This document shows, one piece after another, positions 15,524 through 23,102 of a stretch of 27,692 nucleotides of DNA (within the stretch, counting starts at the first letter, position 1; each line of letters starts with the position of its first letter). The DNA lies in contig DATAVK010000090.1 of the NCBI GenBank assembly GCA_036267755.1, positions 1-27,692 on the forward strand. The letters are read 5' to 3'. A program made the translations under genes and the position numbers. The notes beneath the pieces were generated by a model, which ran no database searches, was not told where the DNA came from, and saw only the letters and a program-made list of their open reading frames with translations. The stretch is from DATAVK01 sp036267755 (GTDB lineage Bacteria; Actinomycetota; Actinomycetes; JAFAQI01).

Positions 15524-15943
15524 TCAGGGCGCGGTGACGACCGCGCCGGCGTCGTGGGTCAGCAGACCCGTCACCGCCTGCGCGAGCTGCACCGCGTCGA
15601 TGGGGTGCGAGATGACCGCCTCGGCGCGGGACCAGGTGGCGAGCCAGGCGTCGTCGCGCCGCCCGACGATCAGCAGCACCGGCGGCGCATCGTCGAGTTC
15701 GTCGCGCAGCTGTCGGGACAGCCCCATGCCGCCCTCAGGCGCGGACTCGCCGTCGAGGATCGACACGTCGATGCCACCGGCGTCACACAGGCTGACGACC
15801 TCGCCGCCGCGCCCGGCCTCGACGAACGTCACCTCGAACTCGGGGGTGGGCCGGGTCCCGAGCGCCGTGATGATGCGCGCGCGGGTCGCGGCGTGGCTCG
15901 AGTACACGAGCACGGTGACGGAGCGCACAGACGGGTCGGCCAT
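15524..15943 (-). CDS. Degenerate receiver-domain protein (pseudo-response regulator)
   Basis: The 139-residue protein has the layout of a CheY-like receiver: a first strand VTVLVYSS, a helix, a third strand with D64 (GIDVSILDGES) at the phosphoacceptor position, and the glycine-containing loop GGMGLSRQLR. Key residues are missing: the Mg-binding acidic pair after strand 1 is replaced by S15-S16, and the conserved lysine before Pro is a histidine (ISHPID). Normal phosphorylation is thus doubtful. There is no output domain. ATG 15943 is preceded by TACGAT with 6 nt between, so it may be leaderless. It is upstream of trpD and divergent from ctaE. It may act by protein contact or ligand sensing. 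Confidence 0.72.
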   Translation of the reverse strand: MADPSVRSVTVLVYSSHAATRARIITALGTRPTPEFEVTFVEAGRGGEVVSLCDAGGIDVSILDGESAPEGGMGLSRQLRDELDDAPPVLLIVGRRDDAWLATWSRAEAVISHPIDAVQLAQAVTGLLTHDAGAVVTAP

Positions 15944-15949
15944 GCCCCG

Positions 15950-15955
15950 ATCGTA
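15950..15955 (-). promoter_or_regulatory. -10-like hexamer for the pseudo-receiver/trpD transcript
   Basis: TACGAT on the minus strand ends 6 nt before ATG 15943, compatible with leaderless transcription. No ribosome site is seen. Confidence 0.45.
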
Positions 15956-16027
15956 GCCAGCGTCGGGGCGCTCCCGGCGTACGACCGGCTGCCACGGACG
16001 CGACCGGGCGGGACGGCCACCGACACA

Positions 16028-16044
16028 CCCCTCGCGATGAGGGG
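16028..16044. repeat. Inverted repeat upstream of ctaE
   Basis: CCCCTC and GAGGGG separated by GCGAT, in the 144-nt divergent region between the pseudo-receiver gene and ctaE. It may be an operator for the oxidase promoter or chance in GC-rich DNA. Confidence 0.35.
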
Positions 16045-16087
16045 GGCCGGGCGGCGTAGCCCTGCCGGGACTGGCAGAATCCCCGAC

Positions 16088-16684
16088 GTGGCTTCCGCTA
16101 CCGCTGTCGACCAGCTACCCGCGCACGGATCGCTGAACCGGCCCAACCTGGTCAGCGTCGGTGTCATCGTCTGGCTGTCCTCAGAGCTGATGTTCTTCGC
16201 GGCGCTGTTCGCGATGTACTTCACGGTCCGCGCGGTGAACGAGCCGAACTGGCCACCGAAGGACGTCGTCCTCGACCTGAAGACGGCGGCACCGTTCACG
16301 ATCATCCTGGTGCTCTCGAGCGTCACCTGCCAGCTCGGCGTGTTCGCCGCCGAGCGTGGCGACGTGATCGGGCTGCGGTTCTGGTTCATGGTGACGTTCT
16401 TCATGGGGTCGGTGTTCATCGGCGGCCAGTCGTTCGAATACTTCGTGCACAACAACTTCGTCCTCGACACCAGCGGCTACAGCTCGGTCTACTACATCAC
16501 CACCGGCTTCCACGGGCTCCACGTCCTCGGCGGCCTAATTGCCTTCGTACTGCTGTTAATTCGTACGACGTACGGGAAGTTCGGCGCGCAGCAGGCGACC
16601 GCTGCCATCGTCGTGTCGTATTACTGGCACTTCGTCGACATCGTCTGGATCGGCCTGTTCACCGTCATCTACCTGATCCGCTAG
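16088..16684 (+). CDS. ctaE: Cytochrome c oxidase subunit III (aa3 type)
   Basis: The 198-residue membrane protein is COX3 of the aa3 oxidase. It has five hydrophobic helices, the short bacterial form. Conserved segments are LSSELMFFAALFAMYFTVRA, MGSVFIGGQSFEYF, YYITTGFHGLHVLGGLIAF and the C-terminal SYYWHFVDIVWIGLFTVIYLIR. It stabilises the catalytic subunit I and its proton uptake. I chose GTG 16088 from the family N-terminus; a CAGAAT hexamer ends 7 nt before it and no ribosome site is seen, so it may be leaderless. Codon 157 is TTA, within a short AT-richer stretch. The first gene of ctaE-qcrC-qcrA-qcrB. Confidence 0.95.
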   Translation: MASATAVDQLPAHGSLNRPNLVSVGVIVWLSSELMFFAALFAMYFTVRAVNEPNWPPKDVVLDLKTAAPFTIILVLSSVTCQLGVFAAERGDVIGLRFWFMVTFFMGSVFIGGQSFEYFVHNNFVLDTSGYSSVYYITTGFHGLHVLGGLIAFVLLLIRTTYGKFGAQQATAAIVVSYYWHFVDIVWIGLFTVIYLIR

Positions 16685-16697
16685 CGGAGTGGAGCCT

Positions 16698-17492
16698 GTG
16701 ACCACAGCAGACGCGCCGGAGTTTGCGACGCCGCCCCCCAGCCGGCGGCGACGCATCGCTGGTTTTGGCATCGTCCTCATCGCCCTCGCGGTGATGGGGT
16801 CGCTGTATGCCGGGCTGGCTCCGCACGGCACGGCCGCGGGAACGGACAACACCCAGATCCAGCAGGGACGGGCGCTGTTCCTGCAGGGCTGCGCGACCTG
16901 CCACGGCCTCAACGGCCAGGGCGGCGTGCGGGCGCCGAGCCTGATCGGCGTCGGCGCCGCGGCGGTCGACTTCCAGGTCGGCACCGGCCGGATGCCGTTG
17001 CAGGACCACGGTCCAGAGGCTCCGGTGCATCCGGTCACCTACTCGGAGTCGGAGATCGAGCAGATGGCGGCGTACGTCGCGAGCCTGGGCCCGGGCCCGG
17101 CGATCCCGACCAACCTGGACTACCAGAGCGCGGACACCGCGTTCGGCGGCGCGTTGTTCCGCACGAACTGCGCGCAGTGCCACAACTTCTCGGGTTCGGG
17201 CGGTGCGCTGACCTACGGGAAGTTCGCACCGACGCTGTCCGACGCCACCCCGAAGCAGATCTACGAGGCCATGATCACCGGCCCGGAGAACATGCCGGTC
17301 TTCGGTGACCAGCAGATCACGCCGGACCAGAAGCTGGCGATCATCAACTACATCCGCACCCTGAAGACCCAGCCGGATCCGGGTGGCGCGGCGCTCGGCC
17401 GGGTCGGACCGGTGTCGGAAGGTGTCGTCGGCTGGCTGGTCGGCATCGGCGTACTGGTGCTGGCAACGCTGTGGATCGGAAGCCGCTCATGA
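16698..17492 (+). CDS. qcrC: Diheme cytochrome c subunit of the cytochrome bcc complex
   Basis: The 264-residue membrane-anchored cytochrome cc has an N-terminal signal/anchor helix (about 21-40), two class-I c-heme sites (CATCH, C65-H69; CAQCH, C158-H162) and a C-terminal helix (about 243-260). The heme methionine ligands are probably M100 (GRMP) and M199 (ENMP). In actinobacteria this diheme subunit replaces both cytochrome c1 and the mobile cytochrome c, passing electrons straight to CuA of the aa3 oxidase. GTG 16698 is preferred because a GGAG at 16686-16689 sits 8 nt upstream; GTG 16689 has no such site. The stop overlaps the qcrA start (ATGA). Confidence 0.96.
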   Translation: MTTADAPEFATPPPSRRRRIAGFGIVLIALAVMGSLYAGLAPHGTAAGTDNTQIQQGRALFLQGCATCHGLNGQGGVRAPSLIGVGAAAVDFQVGTGRMPLQDHGPEAPVHPVTYSESEIEQMAAYVASLGPGPAIPTNLDYQSADTAFGGALFRTNCAQCHNFSGSGGALTYGKFAPTLSDATPKQIYEAMITGPENMPVFGDQQITPDQKLAIINYIRTLKTQPDPGGAALGRVGPVSEGVVGWLVGIGVLVLATLWIGSRS

Positions 17493-18562
17493 GCGACGAC
17501 CACCGCGAAATCGAAGGCGAGGTCGTCGGCCGCAGCCCCAGCCCCAGCGCCCGCCCGCGCCGACGGATCGGCCGTCGCCAGCCGGAGGAGCAGCGACCGG
17601 CCCCGGCGACGGCTGAGCTCGCGACGGTCGACACGCACGGCGACCTGATCGAGGACGACCGGGAGCCGGCGACGGTGGACCCCCGTGAGGACGTCTTCGC
17701 CGAGCGTCAGGTGGCGGCGCTGTTCTTCCTGGCGACGGTGGGCGTCATCGCGTTCATCGTGGCGTACCTGACGATTTCGCAGCAGCACAATCTCGGCCAG
17801 TACATGAACTACGCGCTGGGCGGATCGTTGGCCCTGGCGCTGCTGGGCCTCGGGGCCGGCATGGTGGTGTGGGCGAAGAAGCTGCTCCCGCACGAGAAGG
17901 CGATCCAGGAGCGCGAGCCGTTCCACTCCCCCGAGGAAGAAGAGCTCCTCACCGAGGACACCTTCCTGCAGGGCGTCGACGACATGGGTCTCGGTCGCTA
18001 CAAGTTGTTGCGTCGTACCTTGCTGGGCGCGCTCGGCGTGCTGCCGCTGCCCGCGCTCCTGCTGCTGCGAGACCTCGGCCCGCTCCCCCACGCTGGGCTG
18101 CGAGTGACCGGCTGGAAGAAGGGGCTCCGGCTCGTCGACATCGACACCCGCGTCCCGGTGAAGCTCGGTGACCTCGAGATCGGTGCCATCCAGACCGTGA
18201 TGCCGGAGGGCTTCACGACGGTCAACGAGTTCGCGTTGGCGCCGACCATCCTGATTCGCTTCGCCCCCGGGCAGATCAAGTCCGACAAGGAAATCAACTG
18301 GGGTGTCGACAACCACGTCGCCTACTCGAAGATCTGCTCACATGCCGGCTGCCCGATCAGCCTCTACGAGCAGCAGACCCACCACCTGCTCTGCCCCTGC
18401 CACCAGTCCACCTTCCAGATGAACGAGGACGCGAAGGTGATCTTCGGGCCGGCCGCCCGGCCACTGTCCCAGCTACAGATTTCCGTGGATTCGCAGGGCT
18501 ATTTCGTGGCGCGCGGTGACTACAAGCAACCTGTCGGACCGAGCTTCTGGGAGCGCCGATGA
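17489..18562 (+). CDS. qcrA: Rieske iron-sulfur subunit of the cytochrome bcc complex
   Basis: The 357-residue protein has a long polar N-terminus (1-70). Three transmembrane helices (about 76-95, 108-128, 176-195), the actinobacterial form, are followed by a Rieske domain. The 2Fe-2S ligands are C283/H285 (CSHAGC) and C302/H305 (CPCHQS), with C288 and C304 as the disulfide pair. It takes electrons from menaquinol at the QcrB Qo site and hands them to QcrC. ATG 17489 overlaps the qcrC stop and TGA 18560-18562 overlaps the qcrB ATG, so the three are coupled. Confidence 0.96.
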   Translation: MSDDHREIEGEVVGRSPSPSARPRRRIGRRQPEEQRPAPATAELATVDTHGDLIEDDREPATVDPREDVFAERQVAALFFLATVGVIAFIVAYLTISQQHNLGQYMNYALGGSLALALLGLGAGMVVWAKKLLPHEKAIQEREPFHSPEEEELLTEDTFLQGVDDMGLGRYKLLRRTLLGALGVLPLPALLLLRDLGPLPHAGLRVTGWKKGLRLVDIDTRVPVKLGDLEIGAIQTVMPEGFTTVNEFALAPTILIRFAPGQIKSDKEINWGVDNHVAYSKICSHAGCPISLYEQQTHHLLCPCHQSTFQMNEDAKVIFGPAARPLSQLQISVDSQGYFVARGDYKQPVGPSFWERR

Positions 18563-20214
18563 GCTCCGGACCCGAGAAGGCGACTCGGACCACGCTGCGT
18601 TACGTCGACGACCATCTCGGTTCGGCCGGCTTCCTGCGCCGCAGCTTCAACAAGGTCTTCCCGGACCACTGGTCGTTCATGCTCGGCGAGATCGCGCTCT
18701 ACAGCTTCGTGATCCTGCTGCTCACCGGGACCTACCTGACGCTGTTCTTCCACGCCAGCAGCCGCGAGATCATCTACAACGGCAGCTACCAGCCGCTGCG
18801 CGGCGTCGCAATGACGGATGCGTACGCCTCGACGCTGCACATCTCCTTCGATGTGCGTGGCGGCCTGCTGATGCGGCAGATCCACCACTGGGCCGCGCTG
18901 CTGTTCGTCTCCTCGATCTGCGTGCACCTGTTCCGGGTGTTCTTCACGGGCGCGTTCCGCAAGCCACGGACCATCAACTGGCACATCGGCGTCGGCCTGC
19001 TCGTGCTGTCGATCCTCGAGGGCTTCGCCGGCTACTCGCTGCCGGACGACCTGCTCTCCGGCACCGGGATCCGGATCGCCTACTCGATCATCGAGGGCGT
19101 GCCGGTCGTCGGCACCTACATCGCGTACTTCCTATTCGGCGGCCAGTATCCGGGTCAGGACATCATTTCCCGGCTGTTCATCATCCACGTGCTGCTGATT
19201 CCCGGGATCCTGCTTGCCCTGATCGCGGCGCACATGATGATCCTGTGGCACCAGAAGCACACCGACTTCCCGGGGCCAGGGAAGACCGAGCACGTCGTAG
19301 TGGGCACGAAGTTCTACCCGACGTTCTTCTTGAAGACCAACGGGTTCTTCTTCATCGTCTTCGGCGTTCTCGCACTGCTCGGGGCGTTCGCCGAGATCAA
19401 CCCGGTGTGGCTCTACGGGCCTTACAACGCGGGGCAGGTCTCTGCCGGTTCGCAGCCGGACTGGTACATCGGGTTCCTGGACGGCGCGGTGCGTCTCACG
19501 CCGAACTGGGAGACGCACATCTTCCATCACACGATCAGCTGGAACCTGATCATCCCGGGCCTGATCATCCCGGGGATCATGTTCACGCTGCTCGCGATGT
19601 ACCCGTCGATCGAGTCGTGGATCACCAAAGACAAGGCGTACCACAACCTCCTTCAGCGTCCCCGGGACGTTCCGGTCCGCACGGCGCTCGGCACGATGTC
19701 GATCTCGTTCTACGCCGTGCTGTTAGCCGCGGGCGGCAACGACATCTTCGCCACGACCTTCCACCTGTCGATCCAGGCCGAGATCTGGGTGTTCCGAGGT
19801 GCGGCGATCCTGCTGCCACCCATCGTGTTCAAGATCACGAAACGGGTCTGTCTCGGGTTGCAGCACCACGACGAAGGGCTGCTGCATCACGGCATCGAGA
19901 CCGGCATCATCCGCCGGCTCCCGTCCGGTGAGTACATCGAGGTCGAGGAGCCGCTCGACCCGGAGCGGGCAGCGGTGCTGGCCGGCCAGCTCGGCATCGA
20001 GGTGCCCGAGCACGGTCACCACGCGCCCGAGCTGACGGGTGGGTATGACGGCTCAGCCGCGAGCGATGCGCCCACTGAGACTGGTCCTTCCGGCAAGCCG
20101 GCCACCACGCTGGCGCGGGTGCACCGGCGCTTGGAGAAGTTCTTCTTCGTCAACGGTCAGACCACGCCGCGTTCCAACGCCGACGAGGAGCCGCAAACGC
20201 TCAGCCGGCCCTGA
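18559..20214 (+). CDS. qcrB: Cytochrome b subunit of the cytochrome bcc complex
   Basis: The 551-residue integral membrane protein carries the two b hemes and the quinol sites. Heme histidines lie in RQIHHW...CVHLFR (around 109/110 and 123) and RLFIIH...AAHMMILW (210 and 225). The Qo motif is PDWY (300-303), the actinobacterial version of PEWY. About eight helices are followed by an unusually long polar C-terminal tail (about 430-551), typical of the actinobacterial subunit. This is the target of Q203-type inhibitors in mycobacteria. Codon 389 is TTA. It is convergent with arfB across 53 nt that contain only a weak hairpin (GCGGA/TCCGC, 20233-20247). Confidence 0.96.
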   Translation: MSSGPEKATRTTLRYVDDHLGSAGFLRRSFNKVFPDHWSFMLGEIALYSFVILLLTGTYLTLFFHASSREIIYNGSYQPLRGVAMTDAYASTLHISFDVRGGLLMRQIHHWAALLFVSSICVHLFRVFFTGAFRKPRTINWHIGVGLLVLSILEGFAGYSLPDDLLSGTGIRIAYSIIEGVPVVGTYIAYFLFGGQYPGQDIISRLFIIHVLLIPGILLALIAAHMMILWHQKHTDFPGPGKTEHVVVGTKFYPTFFLKTNGFFFIVFGVLALLGAFAEINPVWLYGPYNAGQVSAGSQPDWYIGFLDGAVRLTPNWETHIFHHTISWNLIIPGLIIPGIMFTLLAMYPSIESWITKDKAYHNLLQRPRDVPVRTALGTMSISFYAVLLAAGGNDIFATTFHLSIQAEIWVFRGAAILLPPIVFKITKRVCLGLQHHDEGLLHHGIETGIIRRLPSGEYIEVEEPLDPERAAVLAGQLGIEVPEHGHHAPELTGGYDGSAASDAPTETGPSGKPATTLARVHRRLEKFFFVNGQTTPRSNADEEPQTLSRP

Positions 20215-20267
20215 GCCCGTCCTGTCACCCCCGCGGACCGGATCCGCCGACGAGACGGCGACTGCTG

Positions 20268-20696
20268 TCATTCCTCTGCGGGCGGTCGACGTAGCCGCTT
20301 GGTCTGCGCGTCCTTTCGCTTGGCGTCCAGCCGCCGCTGCTGCGCGCTCTTCGTCGGGCGGGTCGGCCGGCGGGGTGGCGCCGGCGGTGCCGTCGCGTCT
20401 GCCAGCAGATCCGCCAGCCGCTGCATCGCGGCCTCCCGGTTGCGCAGCTGCGAGCGGTGCTCCTCGGCGGCGACCGTCACGACGCCGTCGACCAGGCGGC
20501 TCGCGAGCCGCTGCACCGCCCGATCGCGCAGGTACGCCGGGAACGACGGCGAGCGGGCCACGTCGAGGGACAGCTCGACCCGGCTGTCCGCAGTGTTGAC
20601 CGACTGGCCACCGGGCCCGCTGGAGCGCGAGAACCGCCAGCGCAGCTCACCCTCCGGGATGCTGAGCCGGTCGTTCACCACCAGGGGGCCGGGCAT
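20268..20696 (-). CDS. arfB: Peptidyl-tRNA hydrolase ArfB (ribosome rescue)
   Basis: The 142-residue release-factor-like protein has the catalytic GGQ (29-31) in SRSSGPGGQSVNTADSRVEL, without the codon-recognition domains of true release factors. The C-terminal tail is rich in Lys and Arg (KSAQQRRLDAKRKDAQTKRLRR), the part that enters the empty mRNA channel of stalled ribosomes. It hydrolyses peptidyl-tRNA on non-stop ribosomes. ATG 20696 fits the family N-terminus (VVNDRLSIPEGELRWRFSRSSGPGGQ). No ribosome site is evident. It is divergent from the 59-residue protein gene. Confidence 0.95.
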   Translation of the reverse strand: MPGPLVVNDRLSIPEGELRWRFSRSSGPGGQSVNTADSRVELSLDVARSPSFPAYLRDRAVQRLASRLVDGVVTVAAEEHRSQLRNREAAMQRLADLLADATAPPAPPRRPTRPTKSAQQRRLDAKRKDAQTKRLRRPPAEE

Positions 20697-20753
20697 GCTG
20701 CCATGATGCCGACCCGTTCGAGAATCCGGCTCAAGTTTCGGTGCGTGGCTGCC

Positions 20754-20773
20754 GAACTACATGGTTGTAGTTC
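20754..20773. repeat. Perfect 8-bp inverted repeat (candidate operator)
   Basis: GAACTACA and TGTAGTTC separated by TGGT, in the 103-nt divergent gap between arfB and the 59-residue protein gene. It is markedly AT-richer than its surroundings and ends 26 nt before the plus-strand start codon. The symmetry fits a dimeric repressor site; as RNA it would form an 8-bp hairpin in the leader. It does not match the LexA box (GAAC-N4-GTTC) or other operators I know. Confidence 0.55.
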
Positions 20774-20799
20774 ACTTCCCTCGCCTCGGAAGGCATGAC

Positions 20800-20979
20800 A
20801 TGACGTCATCTCCGATCATGGACCGGCTGGCCGCCGGCGTCCCCGTCACCCTGCTGTGCGATCTGGCCGATCCTGGGCTGGACTCGGTAGCCATCAACGC
20901 GGTCGAGCGACCGGCCGACGATCAGCTCTGGATCGAGGCCGCTCAAGCTGTGGTGGCCCGCAGCGCCGGCGCCGCCTGA
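20800..20979 (+). CDS. 59-residue protein of unknown function
   Basis: The small acidic/neutral protein (MTSSPIMDRLAAGVPVTLLCDLADPGLDSVAINAVERP...) has one cysteine (C20), no membrane segment and no motif I recognise. ATG 20800 has a good GGAAGG site 6 nt upstream, and the palindromic element ends 26 nt before the start. It lies between divergent arfB and convergent ctaF; its stop is 26 nt from the ctaF stop. Amino-acid composition and the ribosome site support a real gene. The function is unknown; a regulatory or assembly role with the oxidase is only positional speculation. Confidence 0.65.
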   Translation: MTSSPIMDRLAAGVPVTLLCDLADPGLDSVAINAVERPADDQLWIEAAQAVVARSAGAA

Positions 20980-21005
20980 ACCACTACCCCCCACCCCGCG
21001 ATGGG

Positions 21006-21401
21006 TTAGAGCGGTGCGTCCTCGCCGTGGTACTCGAAGACCATGCTGGACACGGCCGGTACGGCGAAGGCCGCCCCCAGGAACGACAGCCACCAGCCGA
21101 AGACGATGCCGGCGAAGAACACCGCGGCTGAGGCTGCGCACCACAGCGGCGCCCAGCTGTACGGCGAGAAGAAGCCGAGCTCGCCGGCGCCGTCGCTGAT
21201 GTCCGCGTCGCTGAGGTCCTCCGGCCGCGGGCCCATCCGCTTCGCGGTGACGAGCAGGTACGTCGCCACCAGCAGGCCGAGCAGCGAGCCGAGCGCCAGT
21301 GCCGTCGTACCGGTCGGGTCATGCGAGGTGAACCAGTAGACGATGTCGGCGCCGATCAGGAAGACGCCGATGAACAGGAAGATGCCGCCTTCGACTCTCA
21401 T
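21006..21401 (-). CDS. ctaF: Cytochrome c oxidase subunit IV (actinobacterial type)
   Basis: The 131-residue membrane protein has four helices: MRVEGGIFLFIGVFLIGADIVYWF, a second at about 33-52, and two at about 85-120. A polar loop with GPRPEDLSDADISDGAGELGFFSPYSWAPL lies between. This is the actinobacterial CtaF/COX4 accessory subunit of the aa3 oxidase. ATG 21401 follows the ctaD stop by 3 nt, so the genes are surely co-transcribed. Last gene of the ctaC-ctaD-ctaF unit. Confidence 0.94.
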   Translation of the reverse strand: MRVEGGIFLFIGVFLIGADIVYWFTSHDPTGTTALALGSLLGLLVATYLLVTAKRMGPRPEDLSDADISDGAGELGFFSPYSWAPLWCAASAAVFFAGIVFGWWLSFLGAAFAVPAVSSMVFEYHGEDAPL

Positions 21402-21404
21402 CGG

Positions 21405-23102
21405 CTACGTCACCAGCTCTTCCGGCGTGGGAGTGGAGTGCTGCTCAGGCAACCCCGACAGGTGCGGATAGTGCAGGTCGAACGCCGGCCGCTCGGAGCG
21501 GATCCGTGGGATCGACGTGAAGTTGTGCCGTGGCGGTGGACAGCTCGTGGCCCACTCGAGCGAGTTCCCGTACCCCCATGGATCGTCGCCGATGACGCGT
21601 TCATTCTTCCCGACCCATGATCGCCAAGCGTTGTACATGAACGGGAGCATGGACAGGCCGAGGATGTACGCGCCGATCGTCGACACCGTGTTGAGGGTCG
21701 TGAAGCCGTCGCTCGGGAGGTAGTCCGCATAGCGGCGCGGCATGCCTTCGACACCCAGCCAGTGCTGCACCAGGAACGTCATGTGGAAGCCCACGAACAG
21801 CGTCCAGAAGTGAATCTTTCCCAGCCGTTCGTCGAGCATGGTGCCGGTCATCTTCGGCCACCAGAAGTAGAAGCCGGAGAACATCGCGAACACCACGGTG
21901 CCGAACAACACGTAGTGGAAGTGCGCCACCACGAAGTAGCTGTCGCTCACGTGGAAGTCGATGGGCGGCGAGGCGAGCAGGACGCCGGTGAGGCCGCCGA
22001 GCAGGAACGTGATGAGGAACCCGATCGCGAACAGCATGGCGGTGTCGAAGGAGATAGCTCCGCGCCACATCGTGCCGATCCAGTTGAAGAACTTCACCCC
22101 GGTCGGTACGGCGATGAGGAACGACAGCAACGAGAAGAATGGCAGCAGCACCGCTCCGGTCGCGAACATGTGGTGCGCCCACACCGTGATCGACAGTCCG
22201 GAGATCGCCATCGTCGCGAACACGATGCCCTTGTAACCGAACAGCGGCTTCCGGGAGAAGACAGGGATCACCTCTGTGATGATCCCGAAGAACGGCAACG
22301 CGACGATGTAGACCTCGGGATGGCCGAAGAACCAGAACAGGTGTTGCCACAAGATGGCGCCACCGTTGTTGGCATCGAAGATGTGGGTGCCGAACTTGCG
22401 GTCCGCCTCCAGCGCGAGCAGTGCCGCGGCGAGCACCGGGAACGCCATCAGCACGAGGATCGAGGTGAACAAGATGTTCCAGGTGAAGACCGGCATCCGG
22501 AACATCGTCATGCCGGGGGCGCGCAAGCAGATGATCGTCGTGATGAAGTTGACGGCGCCGAGGATCGTGCCGAACCCGGACAGCGCGAGGCCCATGATCC
22601 ATAGGTCCGCGCCTGGTCCCGGCGAGTGGACAGCATTAGACAGCGGTGAGTAGGCGAACCAGCCGAAGTCCGCGGCACCGCCCGGTGTCAGGAAGCCCGA
22701 CATCAGGATGAGACCGCCGAACAGGAACAGCCAGTAGCTGAACATGTTCAGCCGCGGGAACGCGACGTCCGGCGCACCGATCTGCAACGGCATGACGACG
22801 TTCGCGAACCCCACGAACAACGGTGTCGCGAACAGCAGCAACATGATCGTGCCGTGGATCGTGAACAGCTGGTCGTAGGTCTCGTTGCTGAGGAACTGCA
22901 AGCCCGGGCGGGCCAGCTCGGTCCGCATCACCTCGGCCATGATCCCGGCGACCAGGAAGAAGATGAACGAGGTGATCAGGTACATCAGGCCGATGGTCTT
23001 GTGGTCGGTGGTGGTGATCCACCGGATCACTCGACTTCCGGGCGCGACCTCGATCCGGCGTGGGCGCACCCGCCGCACCAGTTCCGGCTTGACGTCGGTC
23101 AC
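21405..23102 (-). CDS. ctaD: Cytochrome c oxidase subunit I (aa3 type)
   Basis: The 565-residue twelve-helix catalytic subunit reduces O2 to water and pumps protons. Heme a ligands are H83 and H396, the heme a3 ligand is H394 (VVAHFHY), and CuB ligands are H261, H310 and H311. The His-Tyr crosslink partner is Y265, and the D-channel glutamate is E263 (GHPEVYI), marking a type-A1 heme-copper oxidase. The C-terminal tail (about 515-565) is polar. I chose GTG 23102: it has GGGAG 7 nt upstream and overlaps the ctaC stop (GTGA). A longer open frame upstream lies inside ctaC. Confidence 0.97.
   Translation of the reverse strand: MTDVKPELVRRVRPRRIEVAPGSRVIRWITTTDHKTIGLMYLITSFIFFLVAGIMAEVMRTELARPGLQFLSNETYDQLFTIHGTIMLLLFATPLFVGFANVVMPLQIGAPDVAFPRLNMFSYWLFLFGGLILMSGFLTPGGAADFGWFAYSPLSNAVHSPGPGADLWIMGLALSGFGTILGAVNFITTIICLRAPGMTMFRMPVFTWNILFTSILVLMAFPVLAAALLALEADRKFGTHIFDANNGGAILWQHLFWFFGHPEVYIVALPFFGIITEVIPVFSRKPLFGYKGIVFATMAISGLSITVWAHHMFATGAVLLPFFSLLSFLIAVPTGVKFFNWIGTMWRGAISFDTAMLFAIGFLITFLLGGLTGVLLASPPIDFHVSDSYFVVAHFHYVLFGTVVFAMFSGFYFWWPKMTGTMLDERLGKIHFWTLFVGFHMTFLVQHWLGVEGMPRRYADYLPSDGFTTLNTVSTIGAYILGLSMLPFMYNAWRSWVGKNERVIGDDPWGYGNSLEWATSCPPPRHNFTSIPRIRSERPAFDLHYPHLSGLPEQHSTPTPEELVT

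Noticed and set aside
20754..20773. LexA (SOS) box reading of the palindrome before the 59-residue gene
   Set aside because: Actinobacterial LexA sites have GAAC-N4-GTTC; here GAAC and GTTC are 12 nt apart.
20800..20809. ATGACGTCAT palindrome at a start codon, and ACGACGTCGT at 26831-26840
   Set aside because: GACGTC-centred palindromes are frequent by chance in GC-rich coding DNA, and these two coincide with start codons of unrelated genes.
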